NCBI GenBank assembly: GCA_963691775.1
Contig: OY829369.1
Span: forward strand, 1,674,001-1,738,000
DNA length: 64,000 bases
Direction of reading: 5' to 3'
DNA from: JAZBPO01 sp963691775
GTDB taxonomy: Bacteria > Pseudomonadota > Gammaproteobacteria > Pseudomonadales > Azotimanducaceae
Shown: positions 50,491 to 59,516 of the stretch, one piece after another
How the letters are laid out: every line of letters starts with the position of its first letter
Numbering within the stretch: position 1 is the stretch's first letter
Program-made: the position numbers and the translations under genes
Notes under the pieces: generated by a model
What the model saw: the letters and a program-made list of their open reading frames with translations, nothing else
Databases searched by the model: none
What the model was told of the DNA's origin: nothing

Positions 50491-51984
50491 TCAGCCCAGC
50501 GGATCGGCCCTCAGATGTGCGGGTACGAGGCGCCGCTCCAGCAGCTCGAAGGCGAACTCAGTGGTGAGTGCGAGCAGGGCCGCCGGCACAGCACCCTGCA
50601 GGATCAGGTTCGGATCGTTCAGTGCGAGTCCGGTCACAATCGGCTGACCGAGTCCGCCGGCACCGATGAAGGCGGCGAGCGTTGCCGTGCCGATGCTGAT
50701 GACCGCTGCCGTGCGCACGCCCGCGAGCACGTGCGGCATGGCAAGGGGGAGCAGCAGATAGCGGACGCGCTGCCCGCGCTTCAGGCCCATGCCGACGGCG
50801 ACCCGGACAAGCAGCGGATCGACGGTCAGCAGCGCCGTGACCGTCGCGCGCAGGATAGGCAAGAGCGCGTACAGGAAGAGCGCCACGATCGCCGGCGCGA
50901 CGCCGATACCGAGAAGCGGAATGAGCAGGGCCAGGAGCGCGATCGACGGAATCGTCTGCAGCAGGCTGGCTATGTAGAGCACGACGCGTGAGGCCTGTCG
51001 CGAGCCGTGCACGAATATGCCGAGCGGGACCCCGAGCAGCACCGCCCCGAGCAGGGCGATGCCAGTCAGCTGCAGATGGCGCAGCGTGTTCGCCATGAAA
51101 TCGCTGTGTCGCCCGCGCCTGCGCCCCTCCGCGACCACGAGCCCTTCATCAGCCAGGAAAGCCTCGGCGACCTCGCTAAACCCGAGCCCGTCGACGGAGA
51201 CGGCTGCGTTGAGCTGCCGCATGCGCTTCTCGTCGATGCGGCCCGCCAGACGGCCGAGCGCCGCGACCGCGCGCGGCGGCAGATCGGCGCGCGCGAGCGG
51301 CACTGCGATGTAGTTCGGGAAGAAGCGCTGATCATCCTCCAGCACGACGAGCCGGTAGCGCTCGAGGTCGCCGTCGGTCGAATAGGCGTCCGTTACGTCG
51401 ATGCGGCCGCTCGCGATGGCCTGGTAGGCCAGACCATGATCGACGCCGGTCGGCTGCAGCGCGAGGCCGTAGGCCGCCCGCAGGCCAGGCCAGCCGTCGT
51501 CACGCTCAAGAAACTCATTACTGAACGCGACCGCCAGATCCTGGCGCGCCCTCAGATGCGAGATCGTGCGCAGGCCTTCGGCTTCGGCGCGATCGGCGTG
51601 CACGGCGATGGCGTAGGTGTTGTCGAAGCCGAGCGCGGGAAGGGTGCGCAGGTCGAGGCGCGCGAGCGGCCCCGCGACCCCCGCGCGCGTGGCGGGTACA
51701 TCCGCCCGCAGGATCGCCTGCGTGATCGTACCGGTGTATTCCGGATACACGTCGACCTCACCCGCGCGCAGCGCCTCCGTGCAGATCAGCGTGCCGCCGA
51801 GCCCGAAGCGCCGCGCCACGGTGAAGCCCTCGGCCTCGAGGACCTGCGCGAAGATCTCGCCGAGCAGATAGGACTCCCCGAAGGTCTTCGAACCGATTGC
51901 GATGGTCCGATCCTCGGCGCGCGCATCGTGGACGGCGAGCACAAGCACCAGAACCGCGCCGAAGCGAAGGATGAATCGGATCAT
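50491..51984 (-). CDS. Osmoprotectant ABC transporter: fused substrate-binding and permease protein (OpuF-type)
   Basis: 497 residues. A signal peptide (to about ARA, residue 23) is followed by an OpuAC/ProX-like substrate-binding domain (residues ~25-290; IGSKTFGESYLLGEIFAQVLEAEGF and the aromatic-poor TGVDHGLAYQAIASGRIDVTDAYST loop). Residues ~300-497 are a BPD-type permease with about five helices and the EAA-like loop VRVAVGMGLKRGQRVRYLLLPLAMPHVLAGVR. Such fusions import glycine betaine, carnitine, proline-betaine or choline. The order of domains (binding domain first) matches OpuFB-like proteins. ATG overlap (ATGA) couples it to the ATPase gene. Confidence 0.9.
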   Translation of the reverse strand: MIRFILRFGAVLVLVLAVHDARAEDRTIAIGSKTFGESYLLGEIFAQVLEAEGFTVARRFGLGGTLICTEALRAGEVDVYPEYTGTITQAILRADVPATRAGVAGPLARLDLRTLPALGFDNTYAIAVHADRAEAEGLRTISHLRARQDLAVAFSNEFLERDDGWPGLRAAYGLALQPTGVDHGLAYQAIASGRIDVTDAYSTDGDLERYRLVVLEDDQRFFPNYIAVPLARADLPPRAVAALGRLAGRIDEKRMRQLNAAVSVDGLGFSEVAEAFLADEGLVVAEGRRRGRHSDFMANTLRHLQLTGIALLGAVLLGVPLGIFVHGSRQASRVVLYIASLLQTIPSIALLALLIPLLGIGVAPAIVALFLYALLPILRATVTALLTVDPLLVRVAVGMGLKRGQRVRYLLLPLAMPHVLAGVRTAAVISIGTATLAAFIGAGGLGQPIVTGLALNDPNLILQGAVPAALLALTTEFAFELLERRLVPAHLRADPLG

Positions 51985-52715
51985 CGCAAGTGCGCCTCGA
52001 ACAGGCGCTCGACCCAGGGGGCACCGGGCTCGGCACGGACGTCGCCAACGGCACCAGCGCGGACGATGCCCCGATCACCGAGCACGACGAGATCCTGCGC
52101 GAGCTCCACGGCCTCGCGAACATCATGCGTAACGAGGATGACGCTCACGGGCGCGCTCGCAGCAAGCCGGCGGAAGTGGTCGTGAATCCCGACGCGCGTA
52201 ATAGGGTCCACGGCGCTGAAGGGCTCGTCGAGGAGCAACAACGGTGGTTCGAGCATCATCGCGCGGCACAGGGAGGCGCGCTGCTGCTGCCCACCGGAGA
52301 GTTCATGGGGGTGGCGCTGCGCGAGCGCACCGGGCAACTCCATGAGATCGAAGAGCACGCCCAGGCGCGTCCGGCGCCGAGACGCCTCCCAGCCTTCCAG
52401 ACGCGCGAGGAGCGTCACGTTCTCCTCAACCGTCAGGTGCGGAAACAGCGCCGAACCCTGCACTGCATAGCCGATGCGACGGCGCAGAGGTTCAAGGTCA
52501 CCGCCACCAAGTACCTCGCCCAGCACGGTGACGCGCCCGCGGTCGGGCAGCAGCAGGCCATTGATCATCTGCAGCAGCGTCGACTTCCCGCTGCCACTCT
52601 CACCGATGATTGCCGTCGTGCGCCCAGCAGCGATGTCGAGGTCGACGGCATCCAGCACGAGGGTGTCGCCGAAGGACTTCGTGACGCCCTCGAAACGCAC
52701 CACCGGAGCGGTCAC
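51981..52715 (-). CDS. ABC transporter ATP-binding protein, osmoprotectant importer
   Basis: 244 residues from a GTG at 52713-52715 that overlaps the exonuclease stop (GTGA). Walker A GESGSGKST (residues ~36-44), Q-loop YAVQGSALFPHLT, signature LSGGQQQRASLCRAM, Walker B LLLLDEPFSAVD and H-loop VTHDVREA are present. The Q-loop wording and PFSAVDPITR are typical of OpuA/OpuC/OpuF ATPases. No CBS domains are attached, so the ionic-strength sensing of OpuA is not expected. Confidence 0.93.
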   Translation of the reverse strand: MTAPVVRFEGVTKSFGDTLVLDAVDLDIAAGRTTAIIGESGSGKSTLLQMINGLLLPDRGRVTVLGEVLGGGDLEPLRRRIGYAVQGSALFPHLTVEENVTLLARLEGWEASRRRTRLGVLFDLMELPGALAQRHPHELSGGQQQRASLCRAMMLEPPLLLLDEPFSAVDPITRVGIHDHFRRLAASAPVSVILVTHDVREAVELAQDLVVLGDRGIVRAGAVGDVRAEPGAPWVERLFEAHLR

Positions 52716-54199
52716 GACTGCGCCACCTCCCAGCGCGCCGCAACGACGTCGAGGTGATCGCACAGGCCTTCGAAGATGCGCCGATCGTCCGCCGTCAGCG
52801 CTCCATCCAACGCCTCTGTGAGACGCGCACGGACACTCGGCAGCGACTCCATACCCGGCCTCCCGTTCTGGAGCCGATCGCGTACGCGGCGCGCAAAGCG
52901 CTCGCGCTCGCCGGCGTCTAGCGCCTCGGGATGGCTGCGGGCGAAGTGCTCGAACGCAAGCTCACGCGCGCGCGGATCATCGAGGGGCGGCGGATGGGCA
53001 AGCACGTCAACGTCAGCGTCGCGAATCTCGCCGAGCGCGCGGCGATCGCCGTCGGCGAGGAAGCCGTCATAGAGCGCACCGGCCACGTCCGCGCTCGGCG
53101 CTCGCGGGGGGCGGTCGAAGACTGCCTGTATGCGAATGGGCAAGTCCGAGCATGCACGCAGTGCCTCCAGGTGCGTTCGGACGCGATCGAGATCGAGTTC
53201 AAGGCGCAGCGCATCTTCAGGGCGCAGCACCGAAAGAGGTGCCAGCGCAGGCACCTTGTTGACGTGCACCTCCTTCAGCGGGGGGCGGACGCGATCCCCG
53301 AGCGCGTCGCGAGGCGCGAAGAGCACCTCGCGCAGCGTATCCGCAGACGCCTCGCTCCAGCCCCCCGGGTCCTGCGAGAGATCGGCCACGATGATCGCGT
53401 TCCGGTTCACGGGGTGGACGGCCACCGCGACCACAATCGCCAGGTGGTGCTGCGTGCCCGGATAACGACCGGACACGTGAATACAGGGCTCGCCAAGGAG
53501 CGGCTGCAGGAGATCCGCCGCGCGCCGCTTGTCACGCATGCCGAGGTAGAACTCGACCAGGCGCGGCTGTGCTGTCTTCAGCGCGCGCGCGAGGCCCAGG
53601 GTGGCAAGCACATCCGAAGTGGCGTCATGGGCACGGACCTGCTCGATCTCGTTCGCGCGCGCCAGGTCCTCGAGGCGAAAGCTGCGGCGATCCTCGATTT
53701 CGGGCCAGGCCATGCCGTCCGGTCTGAGCGCCGCAGCCATGCGCGCAAGATCGATGAGATCCCAGCGCGAGTTACCGCTCTTCCACTCTCGGGCGTATGG
53801 ATCTCGCAGCGTGCGCCAGAGTCCGTAGCGGACGAACTCGTCGTCGAAGCGCAGGCTGTTGTACCCGGCGACGCAGGTGCCCGGCTTGCTGAAGGTGGCG
53901 TCGATGCGACGGAACAGGGCGCGCTCGTCGATGCCCTGCGCCCAGTCGGCAGGGGCGAGCCCGGTGACGCGCAGGGCTTCGGGCTCCGGTACGACATCGT
54001 CGTCTGGGCGGGCAATCCAGCTGTCCGGCGCACCGAGGGGCTCGAAGTTCCCATCGGTGCGGATGCCCGCAAACTGCACGATGCGATGCCAGCGGGGATC
54101 GCGCCCCGTCGTCTCGAGATCATAGAAGTAGAAGCTGTCGGCCACGCCGCGCGGTCCCGCATCCTGAGCGCTGCCACCTTGCATTCGCCTACCCCGCAT
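52712..54199 (-). CDS. sbcB: Exodeoxyribonuclease I
   Basis: 495 residues from ATG 54197-54199 (or 490 from the ATG at 54182-54184). The N-terminal DEDDh exonuclease domain has FYFYDLETTG (Asp/Glu pair), GYNSLRFDDEF and RAHDATSDVLAT, the four catalytic acids plus His. The SH3-like and helical C-terminal parts typical of SbcB follow (EVHVNKVPALAPLSVL, RIQAVFDRP). ExoI degrades single-stranded DNA 3' to 5' in recombination and repair. Its neighbours are unrelated; the ATPase gene starts inside its stop codon. Confidence 0.92.
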   Translation of the reverse strand: MRGRRMQGGSAQDAGPRGVADSFYFYDLETTGRDPRWHRIVQFAGIRTDGNFEPLGAPDSWIARPDDDVVPEPEALRVTGLAPADWAQGIDERALFRRIDATFSKPGTCVAGYNSLRFDDEFVRYGLWRTLRDPYAREWKSGNSRWDLIDLARMAAALRPDGMAWPEIEDRRSFRLEDLARANEIEQVRAHDATSDVLATLGLARALKTAQPRLVEFYLGMRDKRRAADLLQPLLGEPCIHVSGRYPGTQHHLAIVVAVAVHPVNRNAIIVADLSQDPGGWSEASADTLREVLFAPRDALGDRVRPPLKEVHVNKVPALAPLSVLRPEDALRLELDLDRVRTHLEALRACSDLPIRIQAVFDRPPRAPSADVAGALYDGFLADGDRRALGEIRDADVDVLAHPPPLDDPRARELAFEHFARSHPEALDAGERERFARRVRDRLQNGRPGMESLPSVRARLTEALDGALTADDRRIFEGLCDHLDVVAARWEVAQS

Positions 54200-54235
54200 T
54201 GGCAACCTGCTGCGCCGTCGCGCTGGGAGAATGCC

Positions 54236-55678
54236 GTGGACTCGAGCGAATCAAAGTCAGCGTCGGGCGAGCCGGGCACCGGCCCGGTTTCGGGACCTAC
54301 AACGCCTTCAGCCATGCCCTGGCGTACGCTGCTTGCCGGCCCGATCGCGGGCCTCATTGCCGGCGCCCTCATGCAGCAGGCAGGCTGGGCAGATGACGCG
54401 ATCTATGCCGCCGGCGTGACCGTCTGGGTCGTCGTCTGGTGGATCACGGAACCCGTACCCATCCCGGCGACCTCTTTGCTGCCGCTCGCGCTCATGCCGA
54501 TCTTCGGCGTGCTGCCCGCGAGCGCCGTAGCCGGCGCCTACGGCTCACCGCTCATCCTCTTGCTGCTCGGCGGCTTCATCCTGTCGACGGCCATGGAGCG
54601 CTCCGGCGCGCATCGCCGCGTGGCGCTCACCATGGTCAATCTGTTCGGCGGATCGAGTGGCCGGCGGCTGGTCTTCGGCTTCATGGCCGCGTCCGCGATC
54701 CTGTCGATGTGGATCTCGAACACGGCAACCACGCTGATGCTGCTGCCCGTCGCCCTCGCAGTGCTGGAGCGCACGGATGCACGGCGCATGGCCATGCCGC
54801 TTCTCCTCGGCATCGCATTCTCGGCTTCTCTCGGCGGGCTCGGCACCCCTATCGGAACGCCCGCGAACCTCGTCTTCATGCAGGTCTATCAGGAGACGAC
54901 CGGCACGGAGTTCAGCTTCCTGCGCTGGATGAGCTTTGGCGTTCCCGTGGTGCTGCTGTTCCTTCCACTGATGGGACTCTGGCTGACGCGAAGGCTCGAG
55001 GGCGTGGGCCGCATCTCGGTCCCGGAGGTCGGTCCATGGCGTACCGACGAGGCGCGCGTGATGATCGTGTTCGGTCTGACGGCCCTTGCGTGGATGACGC
55101 GCAAGGAACCCTTCGGCGGGTGGAGCACCCTGCTCGGGGTGCCTGGCGCAAACGACGCCGCGGTCGCCTTCGTGGCCGTTGTCGCAATGTTCGTGATCTC
55201 GGACGGCAAAGGGGGGCGGCTGCTGGACTGGGAACGGGCCGAACGCATTCCCTGGGGCATGCTGCTGCTGTTCGCGGGCGGCATCACGATCGCGCGCGCC
55301 TTCGAGGCCACGGGCATCAGCGTGGCCCTTGGCGAAGCCCTCTCCGGCCTCGCCAACCTCCCGCTCATCCTCCTCGTCGCGGTCATCTGCCTGGCCATCA
55401 CCTTCCTCACGGAAATGACGTCCAATACGGCGACTACGACCCTGATGATGCCGATCTTGGCAGCGGCAGCCCTCGGGGCCGGTATAGAGCCGACCCTGCT
55501 CATGATCCCGGCCGCCATGAGCGCGTCCTGTGCGTTCATGCTTCCGGTGGCAACGGCGCCGAACGCGATCATGTTCGGTACCGGGCGCTTCTCCACTCGA
55601 GACATGGCCCGCGAGGGCGTGATCCTGAACCTGATCGGCACGGCGGTGGTAACGACGGTCGTGACGCTGCTCGTCTAG
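54236..55678 (+). CDS. SLC13/DASS-family sodium:dicarboxylate (anion) symporter
   Basis: 480 residues from a GTG at 54236 preceded by GGGAGA; the frame stays open far upstream but that part is antisense to sbcB. About eleven membrane helices. The duplicated SNT signatures are present as SMWISNTATTLMLLP (first half) and EMTSNTATTTLMMPI (second half), which bind Na+ and carboxylate in VcINDY-like proteins. Substrates are probably succinate, malate or sulfate. It is divergent from sbcB (starts 36 bases apart) and converges with the metallopeptidase gene, overlapping by 4 bases. Confidence 0.9.
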   Translation: MDSSESKSASGEPGTGPVSGPTTPSAMPWRTLLAGPIAGLIAGALMQQAGWADDAIYAAGVTVWVVVWWITEPVPIPATSLLPLALMPIFGVLPASAVAGAYGSPLILLLLGGFILSTAMERSGAHRRVALTMVNLFGGSSGRRLVFGFMAASAILSMWISNTATTLMLLPVALAVLERTDARRMAMPLLLGIAFSASLGGLGTPIGTPANLVFMQVYQETTGTEFSFLRWMSFGVPVVLLFLPLMGLWLTRRLEGVGRISVPEVGPWRTDEARVMIVFGLTALAWMTRKEPFGGWSTLLGVPGANDAAVAFVAVVAMFVISDGKGGRLLDWERAERIPWGMLLLFAGGITIARAFEATGISVALGEALSGLANLPLILLVAVICLAITFLTEMTSNTATTTLMMPILAAAALGAGIEPTLLMIPAAMSASCAFMLPVATAPNAIMFGTGRFSTRDMAREGVILNLIGTAVVTTVVTLLV

Positions 55679-56736
55679 TCGGCGCGCCCCGTGAATCGTG
55701 CCCGAGCCGCATCGTCTACAGCGAGGATGCGGACGCGCTCGAAGAACCGCGCCCAGTCCGCGCCCTGCGCTTCGTGGAGCGCCGCGAAAGCTGGCAAGTG
55801 GATGTTGTAGTCAGCCACCGTGTTCAGGCGCGCGTTCGACGCATCGCCCTCGAAGAAGCCGTCGTAGGGCACGAGTGCATCATCTCGCTGCGCCCGCCAC
55901 TCCGTACGCAGAGCCGCCCACAGCGCCGCCTTGCCCGCACGCCGCGCCGCCTCATCCTGGTGCTCCGCGAGCAGCTCCGCATAACCCTCGGCGAGCGTCG
56001 TCCGCAATGCGAGAGTGAGCGCAACGAAGCGTTCTCGCGCCGCGTTACGCGCCACCCAGGCATTCAGCATCTCCCCATCGCCCCGGGAGGCGAGGAATTG
56101 GGCCACGGCTTTGCGTCCTACGAAGGTCGCGAAGCTCTCATTGAAGGCCGTGTCACCCGGCACGTAGACGACCCCGTGCGCAAGTTCGTGGAACAGCAGT
56201 TCGGCGAGCGCCGCATCACCGCGATCGATGAAGGTGGACAGCAGCGGGTCATCGAACCAGCCAAGGGTCGAGTACGCTGCAACGCCCCCAACGTGAACAT
56301 CGAAGCCCTCTGCCGCGAGCGCATCGGCCTTGGCGCGGGCGTCGGCCCTTGCAAAGTAGCCACGATAGGACACGCAGCCGGCGATCGGGAAGCACCACTG
56401 GACGGGCGCGAGCGTGTACGGGGGGGAAGCGAACACGTTGTAGACGACGGCGCGACGGTCCAGGTCGACGTAGGACTGATAGCGCCCGTCCGCCGCGATA
56501 CCGAGCTCGGATTCCGCAAACGCAAGCACGTCGACAGAGGTCCGCAGGGCCGTGCTCAGCGCCGGCGGCGTCGCGGGATCGGCGATCAGATCCGCAACGC
56601 GCTGCCGCGCCAGCAGCAGCTCCGCCTGCCCGCGGATCGCCTGTCCGTAGTAGCCGACGGTCTCGCAGCCCGCCAGCGCGGAGAGCGCCAGCGCGATCAG
56701 CGTGAGGCCGACGAAGCGCCGCAGGAGCGCGCGCAC
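55675..56736 (-). CDS. Lipoprotein zinc aminopeptidase-like protein (PF10023 type)
   Basis: 353 residues from the GTG at 56734-56736. The lipobox LAGC gives Cys24, so the mature protein is membrane-anchored in the periplasm or outer membrane. The zinc motif is His183-Glu184-x-x-His187 in FHELAHGVVYVPGDTAFNESFATFVG with a downstream Glu200 as third ligand, the gluzincin arrangement. This is the family annotated as predicted aminopeptidases in proteobacteria. Longer readings up to 56862 would add non-signal sequence. Convergent with the SLC13 gene. Confidence 0.85.
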   Translation of the reverse strand: MRALLRRFVGLTLIALALSALAGCETVGYYGQAIRGQAELLLARQRVADLIADPATPPALSTALRTSVDVLAFAESELGIAADGRYQSYVDLDRRAVVYNVFASPPYTLAPVQWCFPIAGCVSYRGYFARADARAKADALAAEGFDVHVGGVAAYSTLGWFDDPLLSTFIDRGDAALAELLFHELAHGVVYVPGDTAFNESFATFVGRKAVAQFLASRGDGEMLNAWVARNAARERFVALTLALRTTLAEGYAELLAEHQDEAARRAGKAALWAALRTEWRAQRDDALVPYDGFFEGDASNARLNTVADYNIHLPAFAALHEAQGADWARFFERVRILAVDDAARARFTGRAD

Positions 56737-56806
56737 GAAAACACCGCCTTGCAGACGGGATACCCCTGCTATATCAAGGGCGCCACGCGCGCCACGGGAC
56801 CCATGC

Positions 56807-57703
56807 ATGCAACCGCTCCTAGGGATCTTCGCGATCCTGTACATGGCCACCAACACGGTCATCTGGGCGCTGCTCTGCTATGCCATGGCGGTCGTGCGGA
56901 TCCTGCTCCCGCGAAAAGCCTGGCGCATTCGCTGGGCAGCGCGCATGAACGTCATTGTCGACGGTTGGGTGTCGTGCAATCGGGCAATGTTCCGCGCCCT
57001 GCTCCCCGTGCGCTTCGATACGCGAGGCCTCGACGAGCTGACCCGTTCGCGATGGTACCTGCTGCTGAGCAACCATCAGAGTTGGACCGATATCGTCGTC
57101 CTGCAGACGGTGTTTCGAGATCTAATCCCGCCGCTCAAATTCTTCACCAAAATGGAGCTGATCTGGCTACCCTTCCTCGGCCAGGCGATGTGGGCACTCG
57201 ATTTCCCATTCATGCGGCGCTTCTCGCGCGCTTACCTCGAGAAGCATCCCGATATGCGAGGCAAGGACCTCGAGACGACGCGACGCATGTGCGAACGCTT
57301 TCGGCCGACGCCTACGTCGATCATCATCTTCCCAGAGGGCACGCGCCAGACGGAGGCGAAGCGCATCGCGCAGTCATCCCCCCATGCGAATCTGCTCAAG
57401 CCGCGCGCCGGAGGCGTCGGCTTCGTCCTGTCCGCCATGGGCGACCAGATTGACCAGCTTGTGGACGTGACCCTTGCCTACCCCGGCGGCACGCCCAGTT
57501 TCTGGGCCTTTCTCTGCGGCCGCGTAGATCGCGTCGTCGTCGATGTGCAGGTCAGCCCCATGCCGCAGGACATCGCGCACGGCGACTACGAGCGCGACGA
57601 CGACTACCGAGCACGCGTCCAGCGCTGGATCACCGAGCGCTGGCAGGAGAAGGATGCGCGCATCACCGATTTGCGCGCACAGCCGGCGGACCCGGTGTCG
57701 TGA
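56807..57703 (+). CDS. PlsC/YihG-type 1-acylglycerol-3-phosphate acyltransferase
   Basis: 298 residues from the ATG at 56807. An N-terminal membrane helix (IFAILYMATNTVIWALLCYAMAVV) is followed by the NHxxxxD motif as LSNHQSWTDIVVLQ (residues ~83-96) and the acceptor motif IIIFPEGTRQTEAKR (~169-183). These define the LPLAT superfamily; the overall layout is that of YihG, a poly(A)-polymerase-associated or acyltransferase protein in Escherichia coli. It should acylate lysophospholipid. It overlaps the gspA start by 4 bases, an unexpected partner. Confidence 0.87.
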   Translation: MQPLLGIFAILYMATNTVIWALLCYAMAVVRILLPRKAWRIRWAARMNVIVDGWVSCNRAMFRALLPVRFDTRGLDELTRSRWYLLLSNHQSWTDIVVLQTVFRDLIPPLKFFTKMELIWLPFLGQAMWALDFPFMRRFSRAYLEKHPDMRGKDLETTRRMCERFRPTPTSIIIFPEGTRQTEAKRIAQSSPHANLLKPRAGGVGFVLSAMGDQIDQLVDVTLAYPGGTPSFWAFLCGRVDRVVVDVQVSPMPQDIAHGDYERDDDYRARVQRWITERWQEKDARITDLRAQPADPVS

Positions 57704-59505
57704 TCATGTACCACCAGCATTTCGATCTGACGCGTTCGCCCTTCTCGATCGCGCCGGACCCTCATTTCCTCTACATGAGCGAACGGCACCGCGAAGCGCT
57801 CGCGCATCTTGAGTGGGGCCTGTCCGGAGCGGGCGGCTTCGTACTGCTCACGGGGGAAGTCGGGACGGGCAAGACAACGCTCTGCCGATGCCTGCTCGAA
57901 AGGATTCCCGACGACACCGACGTCGCCTTTGTCATCAATCCGCGCGTAACGGTCGCTGAACTGCTGACGACGATCTGCGAGGAGCTCGGAGACCCACCGC
58001 CCGAGGCAGAACAGGATTCAGTCAAGAAGCTCGTCGATCGCATCAATCGCCATCTCATCGACGCGCACGCGCGCAACAAGCGCGTTGTGCTGGTCATCGA
58101 TGAAGCGCAGAACCTCTCATTCGACGTCCTTGAGCAGGTCCGCCTTCTCACCAATCTCGAGACCAACGAGCGCAAGCTGCTGCAGGTGATCCTGCTTGGT
58201 CAGCCGGAGCTGCTGACGATGCTGGAGGCGCCGGAGCTCAGACAGCTCGCACAGCGCGTGACCGCGCGCTACCACCTGCTTCCCCTGTCCCGGGACGAGC
58301 TGTCGGCGCTCGTACACCACCGCCTCGCCATCGCGGGCGCGCGCCGCAATCCGTTCACGGCCGACGCGCTCGCGGTACTCCATAGACGCGCCGGCGGCAT
58401 TCCGCGAATCGCGAACGTGATCGCCGACCGCGCACTACTGGGCGCCTATGCGGGGGATTCCACGGAGGTCACCGCCCCTATCGTTGCACGTGCAGCGAGA
58501 GAAGTGCTTGGCGCACAGCCCATCGCGCGCCGCATCGATCGCCGGTCCCTCCTGCAGGGTGCAGCGCTCATCGCGCTTCTCGCGGCACTCGGCCTGGGCA
58601 CCTGGCTCAACCTCGGCGGCCCAGCGCAGCCGGCGTCGAGCACGGCCGCTGAGCAGGCCTTGCCCGACCTCGATTTCGACGGTGCGCAATCCGGCGTCGG
58701 CCTCGGCCTCGGCCCAGGCCCAGACCAAAGCCCAGGTACAGGTCCTGGTCCCGGTCCCGGTACCGGTACCGGTACCGGGCTCAACGCGCAGCCACCGGCG
58801 CTAGCGCCCCTCGAAGCCGCGCCCGCCACCGGGAACGACGCTCGGGCGCCGGCACCGAATCAGCCTCGCGCGGAAGCTGCACCGACGCCCTCGGCGTTCG
58901 CAGATCTCTGGACACGCGCCCAGGGTGAAACGGAGCGCGCCGCCTTCGCGGCCCTTCTCCAGTCCTGGTTCGCGCCGATTCCGCTCACTTCTCAGCTGCC
59001 CATGTGCGATCAGGTGAGCCGAGCGGGACTGCAGTGCTACCGAGCGCAAGGACCCTGGAACACCCTGCTCGAACTCGACCGCCCGGCCGTGCTCGAGCTC
59101 TGGGTAGCCGAAAGGGACGAGCCTCGCCACGTCTCCCTGCTGGCCCTTGCAGGCGACCGTGCCACCGTATCCCTGGACGGGCGCCAGGCGGTGGTCAGTA
59201 CGTCCGAGTTGAAGCGCGCGTGGCGAGGTCGTGCCACGGTGCTCTGGCAGATGCCGCCTGAGTACCGGGGGCCCTCCCGGCGAGGCGATAACGACGCCAC
59301 CAGCGCCTGGCTTGCGGAGCGCCTCGCCTTGCTCGGCGGCGGACGCGCCGACGGCAACGGCGTCTTCGATGGGCGTCTGGAGCAACGCCTGCGCTCCTTC
59401 CAGATCGAAGCCGGCCTGCGCCCGGACGGCATCGCCGGTCCGCGTACATGGATGCGTCTGAACGATCGCACCGACATCGGCGCGCCGGTTCTGGTCGGAT
59501 CCTGA
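57700..59505 (+). CDS. gspA: GspA/ExeA-type ATPase with peptidoglycan-binding C-terminus
   Basis: 601 residues from a GTG overlapping the PlsC stop (ATG at 57706 is an alternative). AAA+ ATPase with Walker A GEVGTGKTT (Lys58) and Walker B VVLVIDEAQNL (near residue 133), then one membrane helix (LLQGAALIALLAALGLGTWL, ~284-303), a Gly/Pro linker, a C39-peptidase-like domain (QLPMCDQVSRAGLQCYRAQGPWNTLLELDRPAVLEL, ~425-540) and a terminal peptidoglycan-binding repeat (RLRSFQIEAGLRPDGIAGPRTWMRL, ~563-588). GspA/ExeA works with GspB to insert the type II secretion secretin through peptidoglycan. gspB follows; other gsp genes are not here. Confidence 0.92.
   Translation: MIMYHQHFDLTRSPFSIAPDPHFLYMSERHREALAHLEWGLSGAGGFVLLTGEVGTGKTTLCRCLLERIPDDTDVAFVINPRVTVAELLTTICEELGDPPPEAEQDSVKKLVDRINRHLIDAHARNKRVVLVIDEAQNLSFDVLEQVRLLTNLETNERKLLQVILLGQPELLTMLEAPELRQLAQRVTARYHLLPLSRDELSALVHHRLAIAGARRNPFTADALAVLHRRAGGIPRIANVIADRALLGAYAGDSTEVTAPIVARAAREVLGAQPIARRIDRRSLLQGAALIALLAALGLGTWLNLGGPAQPASSTAAEQALPDLDFDGAQSGVGLGLGPGPDQSPGTGPGPGPGTGTGTGLNAQPPALAPLEAAPATGNDARAPAPNQPRAEAAPTPSAFADLWTRAQGETERAAFAALLQSWFAPIPLTSQLPMCDQVSRAGLQCYRAQGPWNTLLELDRPAVLELWVAERDEPRHVSLLALAGDRATVSLDGRQAVVSTSELKRAWRGRATVLWQMPPEYRGPSRRGDNDATSAWLAERLALLGGGRADGNGVFDGRLEQRLRSFQIEAGLRPDGIAGPRTWMRLNDRTDIGAPVLVGS
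58735..58778 (+). repeat. 6-bp tandem repeat encoding a Gly-Pro/Gly-Thr linker in gspA
   Basis: Repeated CCGGTC and CCGGTA hexamers encode alternating GPGPGPGTGTGTG in the periplasmic linker after the membrane helix. The unit is two codons, so expansion or loss stays in frame. Confidence 0.8.
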
Positions 59506-59516
59506 GGAGGCCGGGG

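Noticed and set aside
52931..54235. Open frame joined upstream of the SLC13 carrier
   Set aside because: It is antisense to sbcB and has no membrane or domain pattern; a GTG at 54236 with GGGAGA upstream starts the carrier properly.
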